A stretch of DNA of 64,000 bases from Streptomyces sp. R41 (GTDB taxonomy: Bacteria; Actinomycetota; Actinomycetes; Streptomycetales; Streptomycetaceae). Position 1 is the stretch's first letter. The number at the start of each line of letters is the position of its first letter. A program made the translations under genes and the position numbers. Below, piece after piece: positions 16,461-25,979 of the stretch. Where the stretch lies: positions 5,873,001-5,937,000 of the forward strand of contig NZ_CP163443.1 of the NCBI RefSeq assembly GCF_041053055.1, written 5' to 3'. Under the pieces are notes generated by a model that was not told the origin of the DNA, did no database searches, and saw nothing but the letters and a program-made list of their open reading frames with translations.

Positions 16461-17585
16461 ATGACGAGCATCGGTGGTGCCGAGATGGTCGACTGGAATC
16501 TCGCGGTCGCGACCGCGACCCGGCTCGTGCGGCCGGGCCCCGAAGTGAGCCGCGACGAGGCCAGGTCCGTCGTCGCGGAACTGCGCCGGCACGCGAAGGC
16601 CTCGGAGGAGCACGTCCGGGGCTTTACTCGTATGGGCGAGGACATCGCGCACGACACCCCCGTACTCGTCGTCGACCGCCCCGGCTGGGTGCGGGCGAAC
16701 GTCGCGGGGTTCCGGGAGATCCTCAAGCCACTCCTGGACAAGATGCAGGAGCGGCGCGGGAGCACCCCGGGCGGTGCCGTCCTCGGCGCCGTCGGCGGCA
16801 AGGTCACCGGCGTGGAGCTGGGCATGCTGCTGTCGTTCCTGTCGTCGAGGGTCCTCGGCCAGTACGAGACCTTCGCCCCGGCGACCCGCGAACTGCCCGC
16901 AGGGGCGAACGGCGGCGGCAGGCTCCTGCTGGTCGCGCCGAACATCGTGCACGTGGAGCGCGAACTCGACGTGGAGCCCCACGACTTCCGCCTGTGGGTC
17001 TGCCTGCACGAGGAGACCCACCGCACCCAGTTCACGGCCGTGCCCTGGCTGCGCGACCACCTGGAGGGCGAAATCCAGTCTTTCTTGGGGGAGACCGAGG
17101 TCGACCCCATGACCGTCCTGGAGCGCATCAGGGAGGCCGCCCAGTCGCTCGCGGGCTCGCGCCCCGACACCGAGGAGGACGACGGCGGCCGCTCCCTGGT
17201 GGAGATCGTGCAGACGCCCGCCCAGCGCGAGATCCTCGGCCGGCTCACCGCCGTGATGTCGCTTCTGGAGGGCCACGCCGACTTCGTCATGGACGGAGTG
17301 GGTCCGGCGGTGGTCCCGTCCGTGGGCGAGATCCGCGAGAAATTCCAGCAGCGCCGCGCCAAGGGGGCCTCCCGCCTCGACCTGGCGCTGCGCAAGCTGC
17401 TCGGTCTGGACGCCAAACTGAGGCAGTACAGGGATGGTGAGCGGTTCGTCCGGGCGGTCGTCGACCAGGTCGGCATGGACGGTTTCAACCGCGTGTGGAC
17501 CTCCCCGAACACCCTCCCGACCAAGGCGGAGATCTCCAAACCGGCGGACTGGGTCGCGCGGGTGCACCGCAAGGCAGAGTCGTGA
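16461..17585 (+). CDS. Zinc-dependent metalloprotease-like protein (DUF2342)
   Basis: 374 aa. A HExxH zinc motif is visible as LHEETHRTQF (about residue 184), followed by WLRDHL, and a further conserved segment GHADFVMDGVGP about 90 residues later probably supplies the third ligand. It belongs to the DUF2342 family, sometimes annotated as associated with coenzyme F420 biosynthesis, found across actinobacteria next to dacB and tilS. No signal peptide is evident, so it is probably cytoplasmic. Substrate is unknown. The conserved placement suggests a housekeeping role. Confidence 0.88.
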   Translation: MTSIGGAEMVDWNLAVATATRLVRPGPEVSRDEARSVVAELRRHAKASEEHVRGFTRMGEDIAHDTPVLVVDRPGWVRANVAGFREILKPLLDKMQERRGSTPGGAVLGAVGGKVTGVELGMLLSFLSSRVLGQYETFAPATRELPAGANGGGRLLLVAPNIVHVERELDVEPHDFRLWVCLHEETHRTQFTAVPWLRDHLEGEIQSFLGETEVDPMTVLERIREAAQSLAGSRPDTEEDDGGRSLVEIVQTPAQREILGRLTAVMSLLEGHADFVMDGVGPAVVPSVGEIREKFQQRRAKGASRLDLALRKLLGLDAKLRQYRDGERFVRAVVDQVGMDGFNRVWTSPNTLPTKAEISKPADWVARVHRKAES

Positions 17586-17777
17586 ACCCTACGGGAAGGT
17601 CGTGAAACGAATCCGGCCGACGGCAGGCGAACGCCCCTCCAATCACCCGTCCGAGGGACCGTGGGGCATGGGTAGGCGTGCAATGCTCGGGGAACGGCCC
17701 GGTTCTGTCACCATCTACACACTCTGAGTGACAGACCCCGGGCTCACCCCCCGAAAACTTCATGAAGGGAACCGGAC

Positions 17778-18938
17778 ATGGGTCCCCATCCTGCGGTCGC
17801 GGCGATACGCCTGGCGGTTCGCCGCGTACTCCACGACATCCTCACCGAGCACACACCCGCCCCCGACACCCGGCGCACGCCCGTTTGCGGTGCCGCGCGC
17901 TCGTCCGCCCCCGACGCGGAACGCGTGCCCGCCCCCGGTACGCGGCGCACCATCAGCCCTGCCCAGCCCCCGCACGAGCAGCTTCCCGCAAGCTCTCGGC
18001 CGCGTTCGAGCAGGGAGCTACCCGTACCGCCGCTCGTGCTCGTCGCATGCTCCGGCGGCGCCGACTCCATGGCGCTCGCCTCCGCCCTCGCCTTCGAAGC
18101 CCCCAAACTCGGCATCCGCGCCGGTGGCATCACCGTCGACCACGGTCTGCAGCCCGGCTCCGACCTGCGCGCCGACGAAGTCGTGCTGCGCCTCACCGAA
18201 CTGGGGCTGACCCCCGCCGAGTCCATCGCCGTCACCGTCGGCCGTGACGGCGGGCCCGAGGCCGCCGCCCGCGACGCCCGCTACGCCGCCCTGGACGCCG
18301 CCGCCGAGCGTCACGGCGCCACCGCGATCCTCCTCGGCCACACCCGCGACGACCAAGCCGAAACCGTCCTGCTCGGCCTCGCCCGCGGCTCCGGCATCCG
18401 CTCCCTGTCCGGAATGGCCGCGGTCTCGGGGGCCGACGGCCGTTACCGCCGCCCGTTCCTGCACCTGGACCGGCAGACCGCCCGCAAGGCCTGCATGGCC
18501 CAGTCGCTGCCCGTCTGGGACGACCCGCACAACGCCGACCCGGCCTACACCCGTTCCCGGCTGCGCCACGAGGGTCTGCCCGCCCTGGAGAAGGCGCTCG
18601 GCAAGGGTGTCGTCGAGGCACTCGCCCGTACGGCCCAGCTCTCCCGTGACGACGCCGACGCCCTGGACGCCTGGGCCAGCCAGGCCGAGGCCTCCGTACG
18701 CGACGCGGCCGGCCTCCTGGAGTGCGCCAAGCTCTACGCCCTGCCCCCCGCCGTACGCCGCCGCATCCTGCGCCGCGCCGCCATCGAGGCGGGCGCCCCG
18801 GCCGGTTCGCTGTTCGCCCGCCACATCGAGGAAGTCGACCGGCTGATCACCGGCTGGCGCGGCCAGGGAGCCATCAATCTCCCGGGCAAAGTCGTCGCTC
18901 AGCGGCAGGGTGGCAGACTGGTGATTCGGCAAGGCTGA
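17778..18938 (+). CDS. tilS: tRNA(Ile)-lysidine synthetase
   Basis: 386 aa. Modifies C34 of the AUA-reading tRNA-Ile to lysidine using ATP and lysine. The PP-loop SGGADSMAL (residues 92-100) and [20 protein letters not shown] are the N-type ATP pyrophosphatase core. RRPFLHLDR and the downstream helical domain complete the TilS pattern. Unusual: residues ~26-82, before the PP-loop, are a low-complexity insertion rich in Pro, Arg, Ser and Ala that most TilS proteins lack. A downstream start would remove it, but I see no good alternative. hpt follows, as in most bacteria. Confidence 0.93.
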   Translation: MGPHPAVAAIRLAVRRVLHDILTEHTPAPDTRRTPVCGAARSSAPDAERVPAPGTRRTISPAQPPHEQLPASSRPRSSRELPVPPLVLVACSGGADSMALASALAFEAPKLGIRAGGITVDHGLQPGSDLRADEVVLRLTELGLTPAESIAVTVGRDGGPEAAARDARYAALDAAAERHGATAILLGHTRDDQAETVLLGLARGSGIRSLSGMAAVSGADGRYRRPFLHLDRQTARKACMAQSLPVWDDPHNADPAYTRSRLRHEGLPALEKALGKGVVEALARTAQLSRDDADALDAWASQAEASVRDAAGLLECAKLYALPPAVRRRILRRAAIEAGAPAGSLFARHIEEVDRLITGWRGQGAINLPGKVVAQRQGGRLVIRQG

Positions 18939-19015
18939 AACCGGACCCTCCACCGGGACCGCTTACGCGGCGCGTGGGCGGTCCGAGCGGCCGGTGGGAC
19001 GGACGACCGAAAGTG

Positions 19016-19576
19016 ATGCGGGTGGACGCGAAAGACATGGGCACCGACCTCAAGTCGGTGCTCATCACCAAGGAAGAGATCGACGCCAAGCTGGCTGAGC
19101 TGGCCGCGAAGATCGACGCGGAGTACGCGGGCAAGGACCTGCTGATCGTCGGTGTCCTCAAGGGTGCCGTGATGGTCATGGCGGACCTGGCGCGTGCGCT
19201 GTCCACCCCCGTCACCATGGACTGGATGGCCGTGTCCTCGTACGGCGCGGGCACGCAGTCCTCCGGTGTGGTGCGGATCCTCAAGGACCTCGACACCGAC
19301 ATCAAGGGCAAGCACGTCCTCATCGTCGAGGACATCATCGACTCCGGGCTGACCCTGTCCTGGCTGATCTCCAACCTCGGCTCCCGCGAGCCCGCCTCCC
19401 TCAAGGTGTGCACGCTGCTGCGCAAGCCGGAGGCGGCCAAGGTCGCGATCGACGTGGAGTGGGTCGGCTTCGACATCCCGAACGAGTTCGTCATCGGCTA
19501 CGGCCTCGACTACGCGGAGAAGTACCGCAACCTCCCGTTCGTCGGTACGCTCGCGCCTCACGTCTACGGCGGCTGA
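19016..19576 (+). CDS. hpt: Hypoxanthine phosphoribosyltransferase
   Basis: 186 aa from ATG 19016; GTG 19013 immediately before it is an alternative. Salvages hypoxanthine (and guanine) to the nucleotide with PRPP. The PRPP-binding loop [17 protein letters not shown] is intact, and [15 protein letters not shown] with the acidic/hydrophobic core and [21 protein letters not shown] are typical of bacterial HPRT. It lies between tilS and ftsH, the conserved bacterial order. Confidence 0.96.
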   Translation: MRVDAKDMGTDLKSVLITKEEIDAKLAELAAKIDAEYAGKDLLIVGVLKGAVMVMADLARALSTPVTMDWMAVSSYGAGTQSSGVVRILKDLDTDIKGKHVLIVEDIIDSGLTLSWLISNLGSREPASLKVCTLLRKPEAAKVAIDVEWVGFDIPNEFVIGYGLDYAEKYRNLPFVGTLAPHVYGG

Positions 19577-19620
19577 GCACCCGCCCTTTCCGAGGGCGGC
19601 TCAGTCCCTGTAAGACGATC

Positions 19621-19647
19621 GGGAACCCCAGCGGGTTTCGCGCCGTT
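19621..19647 (+). promoter_or_regulatory. Candidate SigR-type promoter before ftsH
   Basis: GGGAAC (19621-19626), 18 bases, GTT (19645-19647). The Streptomyces SigR (thiol-oxidative stress) consensus is GGGAAT, 18 bases, GTT. The predicted transcript starts about 125 bases before the preferred ftsH start codon. Confidence 0.6.
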
Positions 19648-19777
19648 GGAGCATGCGTAGGCGGGAATGCCAGCAGTCCCCTGCGGCTTCGGGTGACAAT
19701 GCTGGGGTACCGTCCGAAGAACAGTCTTTATCAAACTCACTATGGCAGGAGGGACGGGGCGGCTCCGCTCCGTATGG

Positions 19778-21805
19778 ATGGACGTGAAGCGATACTTCCG
19801 TGGGCCGGTCATGTGGATCGTGCTGGCCGTCCTTGCCGTGGTCGTGTTGATGCAGGTCGTCGGTTCGTCCGGCGGCTACAAGACGGTGGACACCGGCCAG
19901 GTCGTCCAGGCGATCAATGACAACAAGGTCGAGTCGGCCAAGATCACCACCGGCGACGAGCAGATCATCAAGGTCTCGCTCAAGGACGGCGAAAAGGTCG
20001 AAGGCAGCTCGAAGATTCAGTCGAGCTACATCGGCGACCAGGGCGTGGCCCTGGCCAACACACTGCAGGACAAGTACCAGAACAAGCAGATTCCGGACGG
20101 CTACACGGTCTCGCCGTCCAAGCAGAACCCGTTCGTCGGCATCCTGCTGTCTCTGCTTCCCTTCGTCCTCATCGTCGTCGTCTTCCTGTTCCTGATGAAC
20201 CAGATGCAGGGCGGCGGCTCCCGAGTCATGAACTTCGGGAAGTCCAAGGCGAAGCTCATCACCAAGGACACCCCGAAGACGACGTTCTCGGACGTCGCGG
20301 GCTCGGACGAGGCGGTCGAGGAGCTCCACGAGATCAAGGAGTTCCTCCAGGAGCCGGCGAAGTTCCAGGCCGTCGGGGCGAAGATCCCCAAGGGCGTGCT
20401 CCTGTACGGGCCTCCTGGTACCGGTAAGACGCTGCTCGCGCGCGCTGTCGCGGGTGAGGCCGGCGTTCCCTTCTACTCGATCTCCGGTTCCGACTTCGTC
20501 GAGATGTTCGTCGGTGTCGGTGCCTCCCGAGTCCGTGACCTGTTCGAGCAGGCCAAGGCGAACGCTCCGGCGATCGTCTTCGTCGACGAGATCGACGCGG
20601 TCGGCCGTCACCGCGGTGCCGGTCTCGGCGGCGGTCACGACGAGCGCGAGCAGACGCTGAACCAGCTGCTCGTCGAGATGGACGGCTTCGACGTGAAGGG
20701 CGGCGTCATCCTGATCGCCGCCACGAACCGGCCCGACATCCTCGACCCGGCCCTCCTGCGCCCCGGCCGCTTCGACCGTCAGATCGCGGTCGACCGCCCG
20801 GACATGCAGGGCCGTCTGGAGATCCTCAAGGTTCACCAGAAGGGCAAGCCGGTCGCTCCGGACGTCGACCTGTCGGCGGTCGCACGGCGTACGCCGGGCT
20901 TCACGGGCGCGGACCTGTCGAACGTGCTGAACGAAGCGGCGCTGCTCACCGCGCGCAGCAACGGCAAGCTGATCGACAACAACATGCTGGACGAGGCGAT
21001 CGACCGCGTCGTGGCGGGCCCGCAGAAGCGGACCCGGATCATGTCGGACAAGGAGAAGAAGATCACCGCGTACCACGAGGGCGGTCACGCCCTGGTCGCG
21101 GCGGCATCTCCGAACTCCGACCCGGTCCACAAGATCACGATCCTGTCGCGCGGCCGTGCCCTCGGCTACACGATGGTCCTGCCGGACGAGGACAAGTACT
21201 CCACCACGCGCAACGAGATGCTGGACCAGCTCGCGTACATGCTGGGCGGCCGCGCTGCCGAGGAGCTCGTCTTCCACGACCCGACGACGGGCGCTGCGAA
21301 CGACATCGAGAAGGCCACAGCCACGGCCCGCGCGATGGTCACGCAGTACGGCATGACCGAGCGTCTCGGCGCGATCAAGTTCGGCGGCGACAACACCGAG
21401 CCCTTCCTGGGCCGGGAGATGTCGCACCCGCGCGACTACTCGGAAGAGGTCGCCGCGCTCGTCGACGAAGAGGTCAAGAAGCTCATCGAGAACGCGCACA
21501 ACGAGGCCTGGGAAATCCTGGTCGAGAACCGCGACGTCCTCGACGCGCTGGTGCTCCAGCTGCTGGAGAAGGAGACGCTGAGCAAGGAGCAGATCGCCGA
21601 GATCTTCGCTCCCATCGTGAAGCGCCCGGCCCGCCCCGCGTGGACCGGCTCTTCCCGGCGCGCTCCGTCCACCCGCCCGCCGGTGCTCTCCCCCAGGGAG
21701 CTGTCACTGACGAACGGGGCGAACGGTTCGACGCCGGCCATCGCCAACGCGACGGAGTCGGTCCCGGCCACGGAGGCGGCCCCCGAGGACCGCACCGAGA
21801 GCTGA
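19778..21805 (+). CDS. ftsH: ATP-dependent zinc metalloprotease FtsH
   Basis: 675 aa from ATG 19778 ([10 protein letters not shown]), the usual N-terminus; ATG 19742 in frame would add 12 residues, and GGAGGG at 19748-19753 is too far from 19778 to settle it. Two membrane spans (residues ~10-30 and ~115-138) flank an extracytoplasmic domain. Then come Walker A GPPGTGKT (from 211), Walker [12 protein letters not shown], the second region of homology [21 protein letters not shown], and the zinc site HEGGH (433-437). It degrades misassembled membrane proteins and selected regulators. The last ~60 residues are low-complexity. A strong terminator follows. Confidence 0.96.
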   Translation: MDVKRYFRGPVMWIVLAVLAVVVLMQVVGSSGGYKTVDTGQVVQAINDNKVESAKITTGDEQIIKVSLKDGEKVEGSSKIQSSYIGDQGVALANTLQDKYQNKQIPDGYTVSPSKQNPFVGILLSLLPFVLIVVVFLFLMNQMQGGGSRVMNFGKSKAKLITKDTPKTTFSDVAGSDEAVEELHEIKEFLQEPAKFQAVGAKIPKGVLLYGPPGTGKTLLARAVAGEAGVPFYSISGSDFVEMFVGVGASRVRDLFEQAKANAPAIVFVDEIDAVGRHRGAGLGGGHDEREQTLNQLLVEMDGFDVKGGVILIAATNRPDILDPALLRPGRFDRQIAVDRPDMQGRLEILKVHQKGKPVAPDVDLSAVARRTPGFTGADLSNVLNEAALLTARSNGKLIDNNMLDEAIDRVVAGPQKRTRIMSDKEKKITAYHEGGHALVAAASPNSDPVHKITILSRGRALGYTMVLPDEDKYSTTRNEMLDQLAYMLGGRAAEELVFHDPTTGAANDIEKATATARAMVTQYGMTERLGAIKFGGDNTEPFLGREMSHPRDYSEEVAALVDEEVKKLIENAHNEAWEILVENRDVLDALVLQLLEKETLSKEQIAEIFAPIVKRPARPAWTGSSRRAPSTRPPVLSPRELSLTNGANGSTPAIANATESVPATEAAPEDRTES

Positions 21806-21843
21806 TTCCTGGCTCCCGGTGACCTCACCAGGCCCGGAATTAA

Positions 21844-21881
21844 TGCCTCACCCCCCAGGTTTTAGCCTGGGGGGTGCGGCA
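21844..21881 (+). terminator. ftsH terminator
   Basis: Arms CACCCCCCAGG (21849-21859) and CCTGGGGGGTG (21866-21876) around the loop TTTTAG, extended by TGCC/GGCA with one mismatch, then ATTTTGG. A classic intrinsic terminator. Confidence 0.9.
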
Positions 21882-21948
21882 TTTTGGTGTGCCCGCACGT
21901 TTTGACGCGTCGACAGGCACGCGCAAGATCCACAGGAACGAGGACCAG

Positions 21949-22554
21949 ATGACCGACCCCGTGACGCTGGACGGCGAGGGCGTGATCGGCGAGTTCGACG
22001 AGAAGCGCGCCGAGAACGCCGTACGAGAGCTGCTGATCGCGGTCGGCGAGGATCCGGACCGCGAGGGCCTCAGGGAGACGCCGGGGCGCGTGGCGCGTGC
22101 GTACAGGGAGATATTCGCGGGGCTGTGGCAGAAGCCCGAGGACGTGCTCACGACGACGTTCGACCTGGGGCACGACGAGATGGTCCTGGTGAAGGACATC
22201 GAGGTCCTGAGTTCCTGTGAGCATCACCTTGTGCCGTTCGTCGGAGTCGCCCACGTCGGGTACATCCCGTCCACGGACGGCAAGATCACCGGCCTGTCGA
22301 AGCTGGCACGGCTCGTGGACGTCTATGCCCGGCGGCCTCAGGTGCAGGAACGACTCACCACGCAGATCGCGGACTCCCTGATGGAGATCCTGGAGCCGCG
22401 TGGCGTGATCGTCGTCGTCGAGTGCGAGCACATGTGCATGTCGATGCGGGGCGTACGCAAGCCCGGTGCGAAGACCATCACCTCTGCGGTGCGCGGTCAG
22501 CTGCGGGACTCGGCCACCCGCAATGAGGCGATGAGCCTCATCATGGCGCGCTAG
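21949..22554 (+). CDS. folE: GTP cyclohydrolase I
   Basis: 201 aa from ATG 21949. First enzyme of folate synthesis, converting GTP to dihydroneopterin triphosphate. Zinc ligands and active-site residues are present: [35 protein letters not shown] and the second-cysteine region [16 protein letters not shown]. The start follows AACGAGGA. It lies 68 bases after the ftsH terminator. The remaining folate genes are on the opposite strand a short distance downstream, so the pathway is split between two facing units. Confidence 0.97.
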   Translation: MTDPVTLDGEGVIGEFDEKRAENAVRELLIAVGEDPDREGLRETPGRVARAYREIFAGLWQKPEDVLTTTFDLGHDEMVLVKDIEVLSSCEHHLVPFVGVAHVGYIPSTDGKITGLSKLARLVDVYARRPQVQERLTTQIADSLMEILEPRGVIVVVECEHMCMSMRGVRKPGAKTITSAVRGQLRDSATRNEAMSLIMAR

Positions 22555-22580
22555 CTCCTGCGAGTGGGACGGCTGCGGTG

Positions 22581-23066
22581 TTACGCCACCGGAGCCGTCC
22601 CGCCGTTGTTCTCGTCGTCCTCGGGGAGCTTGCAGACGCGCTCCAGGAAGAAGCCGGCCGCTATGACGCCGATGCCGGCGACGACGGAGAGGCCGGCGTA
22701 GATGGCCTGGTCGCGGCGGGCGGGGATGTCCAGGGATTCCAGCAGGAACGCGCCCGTGCCGCCGTACATACCGGCGACCAGGGCGGCGACCAGGGCGCTC
22801 GCCTGACCGAAGACGACCGCGCGGGCCGCCATCAGCGGGTCGACGCCCTTGGCGCCGGGGCGGCGCTCGCGCTGGGCCTTGAGCCGGGCGCGCAGCGAAA
22901 GCGCCGTCGCGAGAAGGACGACGGCGATCAGGGCCAGGACGATGGGGGCGGCGAGGGGGACCCGGGGGAGCGTGCCCACCGCGTTCCACAGGCGGGCGCC
23001 CGCCCAGGACAGGACACCCGCCACGACGAACACGGCCGCCAGCGTCCTGATGCGCAGCTGTTTCAC
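22581..23066 (-). CDS. DUF3180 four-helix membrane protein
   Basis: 161 aa from GTG 23066 (GGGGAACTGA upstream). Four hydrophobic segments in the DUF3180 arrangement: two near the N-terminus (LAAVFVVAGVLSWAG; PIVLALIAVVLLATALSL) and two later. A polar loop containing RRPGAKGVDPLMAARA carries the family's most conserved stretch. The family always sits at the end of actinobacterial folate clusters, as here after folK. Function unknown. Confidence 0.9.
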   Translation of the reverse strand: MKQLRIRTLAAVFVVAGVLSWAGARLWNAVGTLPRVPLAAPIVLALIAVVLLATALSLRARLKAQRERRPGAKGVDPLMAARAVVFGQASALVAALVAGMYGGTGAFLLESLDIPARRDQAIYAGLSVVAGIGVIAAGFFLERVCKLPEDDENNGGTAPVA

Positions 23067-23190
23067 TCAGTTCCCCTCGCGGTTGCGTGTGCCGGCCCAG
23101 AGCCTTGCGGCCGGGGGTTGTCCCCCGGGGAGATGCGGCACTTTGCCCCTTCGGTCATCCGCGGCCAGCTGGTCGTCTTGACCTTAACGA

Positions 23191-23802
23191 CTACTCGGGC
23201 AGCCGGAGTTCCAGGTCGGCGCGGGGCGCGACGCCGTCCTGGGTGATCGTCGCGAGGAGCTGGGCCACGGGGCCGCGGCCCGGCAGTTGGGCCTCGGGCT
23301 CCACGTCGTACCAGGGGGCGAGGACGAAGGCCCGTTCGTGGGCGCGCGGGTGAGGGAGGGTCAGAACCGGGTCGTCGGAGACGACATCGGCGTACGCCAC
23401 GATGTCGACGTCGATCGTGCGCGGGCCCCAGCGCTCGTCACGCACGCGGTGGAAGGCCTCCTCGACCGCGTGTGCCCGCTCCAGGAGCGAGGACGGGGGG
23501 AGGGTGGTCCTGAGGACCACGACCGCGTTGAAGTACGACGGCTGGCTGCCCGGTTCGACGCCCCAGGGCTCGGTCTCGTACACCGGGGAGACCGCTTTGA
23601 CGCGGACGCCGGGGGTGTCCTCCAGGGCGTCGATGGCGCCCTGGATCGTCTCCAGGCGGTTGCCCAGGTTCGAGCCGAGGGAGATCACCGCGCGCTTGGG
23701 GTTCTGCAGGGTCGTGTCGGCGGCGTCCACCTGCTCCACCACGGAGGCGGGTACCGGCTGTACGGTCGGGTCGCTCTGACCCTCGGTGTAGAAGGCGGTC
23801 AT
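23191..23802 (-). CDS. folK: 2-amino-4-hydroxy-6-hydroxymethyldihydropteridine pyrophosphokinase
   Basis: 203 aa. Transfers pyrophosphate from ATP to the pterin before DHPS acts. Motifs: AVISLGSNLGNRLETIQGAI, VYETEPWGV, YFNAVVVL, and the metal-binding GPRTIDVDIVAY followed by LPHPRAHERAFVL. A ~38-residue N-terminal extension precedes the core. ATG 23802 overlaps the folB stop (ATGA), so translation is coupled. Confidence 0.96.
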   Translation of the reverse strand: MTAFYTEGQSDPTVQPVPASVVEQVDAADTTLQNPKRAVISLGSNLGNRLETIQGAIDALEDTPGVRVKAVSPVYETEPWGVEPGSQPSYFNAVVVLRTTLPPSSLLERAHAVEEAFHRVRDERWGPRTIDVDIVAYADVVSDDPVLTLPHPRAHERAFVLAPWYDVEPEAQLPGRGPVAQLLATITQDGVAPRADLELRLPE

Positions 23803-24158
23803 ACTCGGCTCCGGGTGATGGTGACGGTCACGTCGTCGAAGGGGACCGTGATCGGCGCGTCCGGTTTGTGGACGCAGACCTCGACCTCCTGAACCCCGTC
23901 GTGCTTGAGACATGCCTGGGCGATGCGCTCGGCGAGCGTCTCGATGAGGTCGACGGGCTCGCCCTCGACGACGGCGACGACCTCCTCCGCCACGATGCCG
24001 TAGTGCACGGTCTTCGCCAGGTCGTCGTCGGCCGCGGCCGGTCGGGTGTCCAGACCCAGCGACAGGTCCACGATGAAGGTCTGGCCCTCCTCGCGTTCCT
24101 TCTGGAAGACACCGTGGTGCCCGCGGGCCTTCAGGCCGCGCAGCGCGACACGATCCAC
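23799..24158 (-). CDS. folB: Dihydroneopterin aldolase
   Basis: 119 aa from GTG 24158, selected because GGAG lies eight bases upstream and the protein then begins DRVALRGLKARGHHGVF as in other FolB proteins. Cleaves dihydroneopterin to the hydroxymethylpterin used by FolK. The conserved glutamate in HHGVFQKEREEGQ and the lysine in VCVHKPDAPI are in place. Its stop overlaps the folK start. Confidence 0.96.
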   Translation of the reverse strand: MDRVALRGLKARGHHGVFQKEREEGQTFIVDLSLGLDTRPAAADDDLAKTVHYGIVAEEVVAVVEGEPVDLIETLAERIAQACLKHDGVQEVEVCVHKPDAPITVPFDDVTVTITRSRV

Positions 24159-24406
24159 GCGAATCACTCCTGCAATCGTCGGTAGCGGCCATCGTGAACC
24201 GAGTGCGGTCGGCACACCAGCCTCAAACGAATCTACCTGCGGGCACTGACAAAGCTCGCCCACGGGGACGTGTGCCCTGGCGAAGGCCATGAGGCTTCAC
24301 CGGGCGTTTCCCCTGGGGAACACGGCGGCTCACGGGTTGGTAGCCGCCCCTACCCCGAGGTTCGTGATTCCAACCACTTCTTGGTTCCTGCGGGGCGCCT
24401 ACCCAC
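24159..24406. other. Gap inside the folate cluster
   Basis: 248 bp separate the NTF2-like gene from folB, although both are on the minus strand. No conserved frame is visible. Short imperfect inverted repeats (for example around 24376-24402) are weak. It may hold a separate promoter for folB-folK-DUF3180. Confidence 0.4.
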
Positions 24407-24901
24407 TCAACCGGAGGTGTCCTCGTCCTCTTCCTCGCCGGATTCGGCCAGAACGGGGGAGGCGTGATGCGACCAGAGCTTCCAGCCGTCGGATGTGCGG
24501 CGGAACACATTCGTGGCGACGACCAGCTGGCCCACGAGCGGGCCGAGCTCGTCGCTGTCGTCGGGGGCGGGTCCGCCGCTGAGGATGTTCTCGGTGCAGG
24601 TGACAAGGGCCGTGTCGCCAGTGACAGAGACATGCACGTCGGTGAGGAAGAACTGGATGTACTCGGTGTTCGCCATGATCAGCGCGTACGAGCGCAGTAC
24701 CTCGCCGCGGCCGTTGAGGACGGGCCAGCCGGGGTGGACGCAGGAGATCACCGCGCCCTCGCCCTCGATATCGTCCTCGGCCGTGTCCAGCGGGGCCAGC
24801 CACAGCGAGGACAGCACTTCGAAGTCGCCCCGTTCCATCGCCTCGTAGAAGGCGGTGTTGGCGAGTTCGACCTGTTCGACGTCGGTGCGCGGGGTGCTCA
24901 C
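24407..24901 (-). CDS. NTF2-like / SnoaL-fold protein in folate cluster
   Basis: 164 aa from GTG 24901, overlapping the folP stop (GTGA). Matches the DUF4440/SnoaL-like cone-shaped fold: VELANTAFYEAMERGDFEVLSSLWL, then CVHPGWPVLNGRGEVLRSYALIM, and FRRTSDGWKLWSHHASPVL at the end. The C-terminus is a run of acidic residues. These domains bind small molecules or catalyse mild isomerisations, and the precise role is unknown. Because it is translationally coupled to dihydropteroate synthase in actinobacteria, a role in folate handling is plausible but unproven. Confidence 0.87.
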   Translation of the reverse strand: MSTPRTDVEQVELANTAFYEAMERGDFEVLSSLWLAPLDTAEDDIEGEGAVISCVHPGWPVLNGRGEVLRSYALIMANTEYIQFFLTDVHVSVTGDTALVTCTENILSGGPAPDDSDELGPLVGQLVVATNVFRRTSDGWKLWSHHASPVLAESGEEEDEDTSG

Positions 24902-25806
24902 CGGGCTCCCTCTGCGGCCTGGACCTCCGTGTCCGGCGCTGCCGTCGCGCGGGCGCCCTCGACGGCCCGGGCGACGCGGACGGCGTCGGCGGTGGCCCGT
25001 ACCTCGTGGACGCGGACGGCCCACGCGCCCTGCTGGGCGGCGAGTGCGGAGACGGCGGCGGTGGCGGCGTCCCGTTCGCGCGCGGGCGGCGGGGCGCCCT
25101 CCGGGCCGGCCAGCACGCGGCCCAGGAACCGCTTGCGGGAAGCGGCGACGAGCAGGGGGTGGCCGAGTTCGCGGAGCCGGTCGAGGTGGGCGAGGAGCGC
25201 CAGGTCGTGCTCGGGGTCCTTGGAGAAGCCGAGACCCGGGTCGACGACGATGCGGTCGGGGGCGATGCCGCCGGCCAGAACGGCCTCCACGCGTGCGTGC
25301 AACTCGTCGACGACTTCGGAGACGACGTTCTCGTACGTCCCCTTCACGTTGCCGCCCTGCAGGAAGCCGCGCCAGTGCATGACCACGAAGGGGGCGCCGG
25401 CCGCCGCGACGGCGGGGATCATCGCGGGGTCGGCGAGGCCGCCGCTGACGTCGTTGACGAGGGTGGCGCCCGCGGCGAGCGACTGCTCGGCCACGGAGGC
25501 GCGCATGGTGTCCACGGAGACGGTGACGCCCTCGGAGGCGAGACCACGGACCACCGGGATGACGCGCTTGAGCTCTTCCGCCTCGTCGACGCGGGTGGCG
25601 CCGGGGCGGGTGGACTCGCCGCCGACGTCCACGAGGTCGGCGCCTTCGCTGACCAGGCCGAGGCCGTGCTTGACGGCGGCCGTCGTGTCGAACCAGCGGC
25701 CGCCGTCGGAGAAGGAATCGGGGGTTACGTTGACGACGCCCATGACCGCGCAGCGGTCCCATGCCGGCAGTCCCGCGACTCGGCCGCGCCCGCGCTCATT
25801 GCTCAT
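24898..25806 (-). CDS. folP: Dihydropteroate synthase
   Basis: 302 aa. Condenses the pterin pyrophosphate with p-aminobenzoate; the sulfonamide target. Motifs: MGVVNVTPDSFSDGG, DVGGESTRPGATRV, VSVDTMRASVAEQ, VNDVSGGLADP, and the pABA/phosphate region ASRKRFLGRVL. The sequence then carries WAVRVHEVRATADAVRVARAV. It heads a coupled run folP, NTF2-like protein, folB, folK, DUF3180. About 25 extra residues at the C-terminus are Ala/Glu-rich. Confidence 0.96.
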   Translation of the reverse strand: MSNERGRGRVAGLPAWDRCAVMGVVNVTPDSFSDGGRWFDTTAAVKHGLGLVSEGADLVDVGGESTRPGATRVDEAEELKRVIPVVRGLASEGVTVSVDTMRASVAEQSLAAGATLVNDVSGGLADPAMIPAVAAAGAPFVVMHWRGFLQGGNVKGTYENVVSEVVDELHARVEAVLAGGIAPDRIVVDPGLGFSKDPEHDLALLAHLDRLRELGHPLLVAASRKRFLGRVLAGPEGAPPPARERDAATAAVSALAAQQGAWAVRVHEVRATADAVRVARAVEGARATAAPDTEVQAAEGAR

Positions 25807-25979
25807 ACGTCCAGCCTAGGCCTCCGGAGGGGGGCCGAATCTCCCCCCGGGGGGACTCGCTCGACAGCGGCAAGCGGGGTCGCTCGGTCCGAGAGGGCGG
25901 CCAGTCCTTCAGGGGGCGGCCCGAGCGAGGGCCCAGGGCTGGGCGGGTCGGGCCCTCGCTCAGGCCTGTTCATGGGGGC

